This document shows positions 63,262-64,000 of a DNA stretch of 64,000 bases, one piece after another. This stretch comes from Hydractinia symbiolongicarpus. Lineage: Eukaryota; Cnidaria; Hydrozoa; Anthoathecata; Hydractiniidae. The stretch covers positions 21,824,001 to 21,888,000 of the forward strand of contig NC_079883.1 of NCBI RefSeq assembly GCF_029227915.1, read 5' to 3'. The notes below the pieces were generated by a model. It searched no databases and was not told where the DNA came from. It saw nothing but the letters and a program-made list of their open reading frames with translations. Both the position numbers and the translations under genes were made by a program. Each line of letters begins with the position of its first letter. Position 1 is the first letter of the stretch.

Positions 63262-63640
63262 GCTTCGAATAAACGCCCCCTTCTATTAAACGCTCCCCCC
63301 CTCGAATAGACGCCCCTCTTTTTAGTCGTTTTATAAATAAAGCCCCCCCCCCTCGAATAGACGCCCCCTCGAATAGAGGCCCCTCCCTCATAAGGGGAGT
63401 TTATGCGAGGCGATAGTAAAAGTATACTTACTTTTTTCCTAAATCTTAGGTTTAAGGTTGGAAATTTAGTTTTTCGCTTTTGAAATTCATTCTCTAAAAC
63501 ATGTGAATATCTTTCATTTTCTGTTGTGAGGATATATATTATAGGTATCCTTAAAATGTGCAAAAAAGACGAAGTGTAAAAAATTTAATAAACGCCCCCG
63601 CTCTTTTAAACACCACCTCGAATAGACGCCCCCCAAAAAT
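63262..63640. repeat. CGAATAGACGCCCC repeat cluster
   Basis: At least six copies of (C)GAATAgACGCCCCC or close variants (AATAAACGCCCCC, TATTAAACGCTCCCC) occur in two groups, 63262-63385 and 63585-63635, flanking about 200 bp of ordinary sequence. This looks like the subterminal repeats of one non-autonomous element. Confidence 0.6.
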
Positions 63641-64000
63641 GTCAAAAAATTTAATAAATGATTGTATGAAAATTTTTCCGGTGTAATAAAAAATTGCGTC
63701 CGAAAATTTTTTCCCCTAAGTTTTTCCGCTGAAGCATTTTCCGTTGAAAATTTTAGTTCTTAATGTAGTTTATATTATTTTTATGCTTTAGCAATTCTTA
63801 GCCTCATAGTTCTTGTAAAATAGTTTTTGTCAAAAAAATGTAACGTTTTTGAAAGAAACAACTTGTATGCGCCAGATGGTCATCAAGCGACTTGTAAAAT
63901 TCCATAGAAACATCAATGGGGGTGTTCTCATCTGTTTAAGGAGAGATAGATATATCATATTTTTCTTGCCCACCGATGAGTCGCTATGGCAACAGGTGTG

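Overview
The window reads as AT-rich, intron-containing animal DNA, most likely from a cnidarian and perhaps a hydrozoan. This rests on short GT-AG introns, a recognisable eukaryotic eEF1B-gamma gene start, and a dense mixture of metazoan transposon families (BEL/Pao, DIRS, Ty3/gypsy, Penelope, PIF/Harbinger, THAP-DDE, piggyBac, pogo/Tigger, IS3EU-like and KRBA2/Ginger-like). The organism assignment is inference. No bacterial operons, rRNA genes or CRISPR arrays are seen.

Layout. 0.4-0.7 kb: first two coding exons of elongation factor 1-gamma on the minus strand, running off the left edge. 1.1-6.4 kb: pogo/Tigger scraps, a foldback element with a 10-bp target duplication, a tRNA-derived SINE and a PIF/Harbinger element with terminal inverted repeats. 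6.6-12.2 kb: a DDE transposase pseudogene split by a young, nearly complete but coding-defective BEL/Pao LTR retrotransposon (perfect GTTAC target duplication). 12.3-17 kb: IS3EU-like and Ty3/gypsy relics. 18-20 kb: a second foldback element, a Helitron-like repeat and a 13-bp minisatellite.

20.3-33.3 kb is the part of greatest biological interest. It holds three paralogous, apparently intact three-coding-exon genes (786, 805 and 815 residues) for secreted proteins of a family I cannot name. Each has a signal peptide, a fast-diverging coiled-coil N-terminus, a conserved RSDGNSGIKQ junction, and a long conserved C-terminal part ending in two H-x-H motifs and a C..C[WF]DxH tail. Genes A and B are head to head over a 1.35-kb spacer; B and C converge. 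Splice phases (1, then 0) and a 5' splice acceptor at or just before each ATG are shared, so they arose by duplication.

34.6-63 kb is again mostly transposon debris: two related DIRS copies (one with a nested insertion), a THAP-DDE pseudogene, a J-domain-like pseudogene with two in-frame stops and a degraded HPD motif, a Penelope GIY-YIG fragment, a truncated piggyBac with its TTAA/TIR end, and a composite relic combining an integrase zinc finger, 10-residue acidic repeats, an F-box and a Ulp1-like protease. A secreted PAN/apple-like gene start lies at 62.8 kb. The candidate host genes are therefore EEF1G, the three-paralogue cluster and the PAN-like gene; nearly everything else is mobile DNA or its remains.
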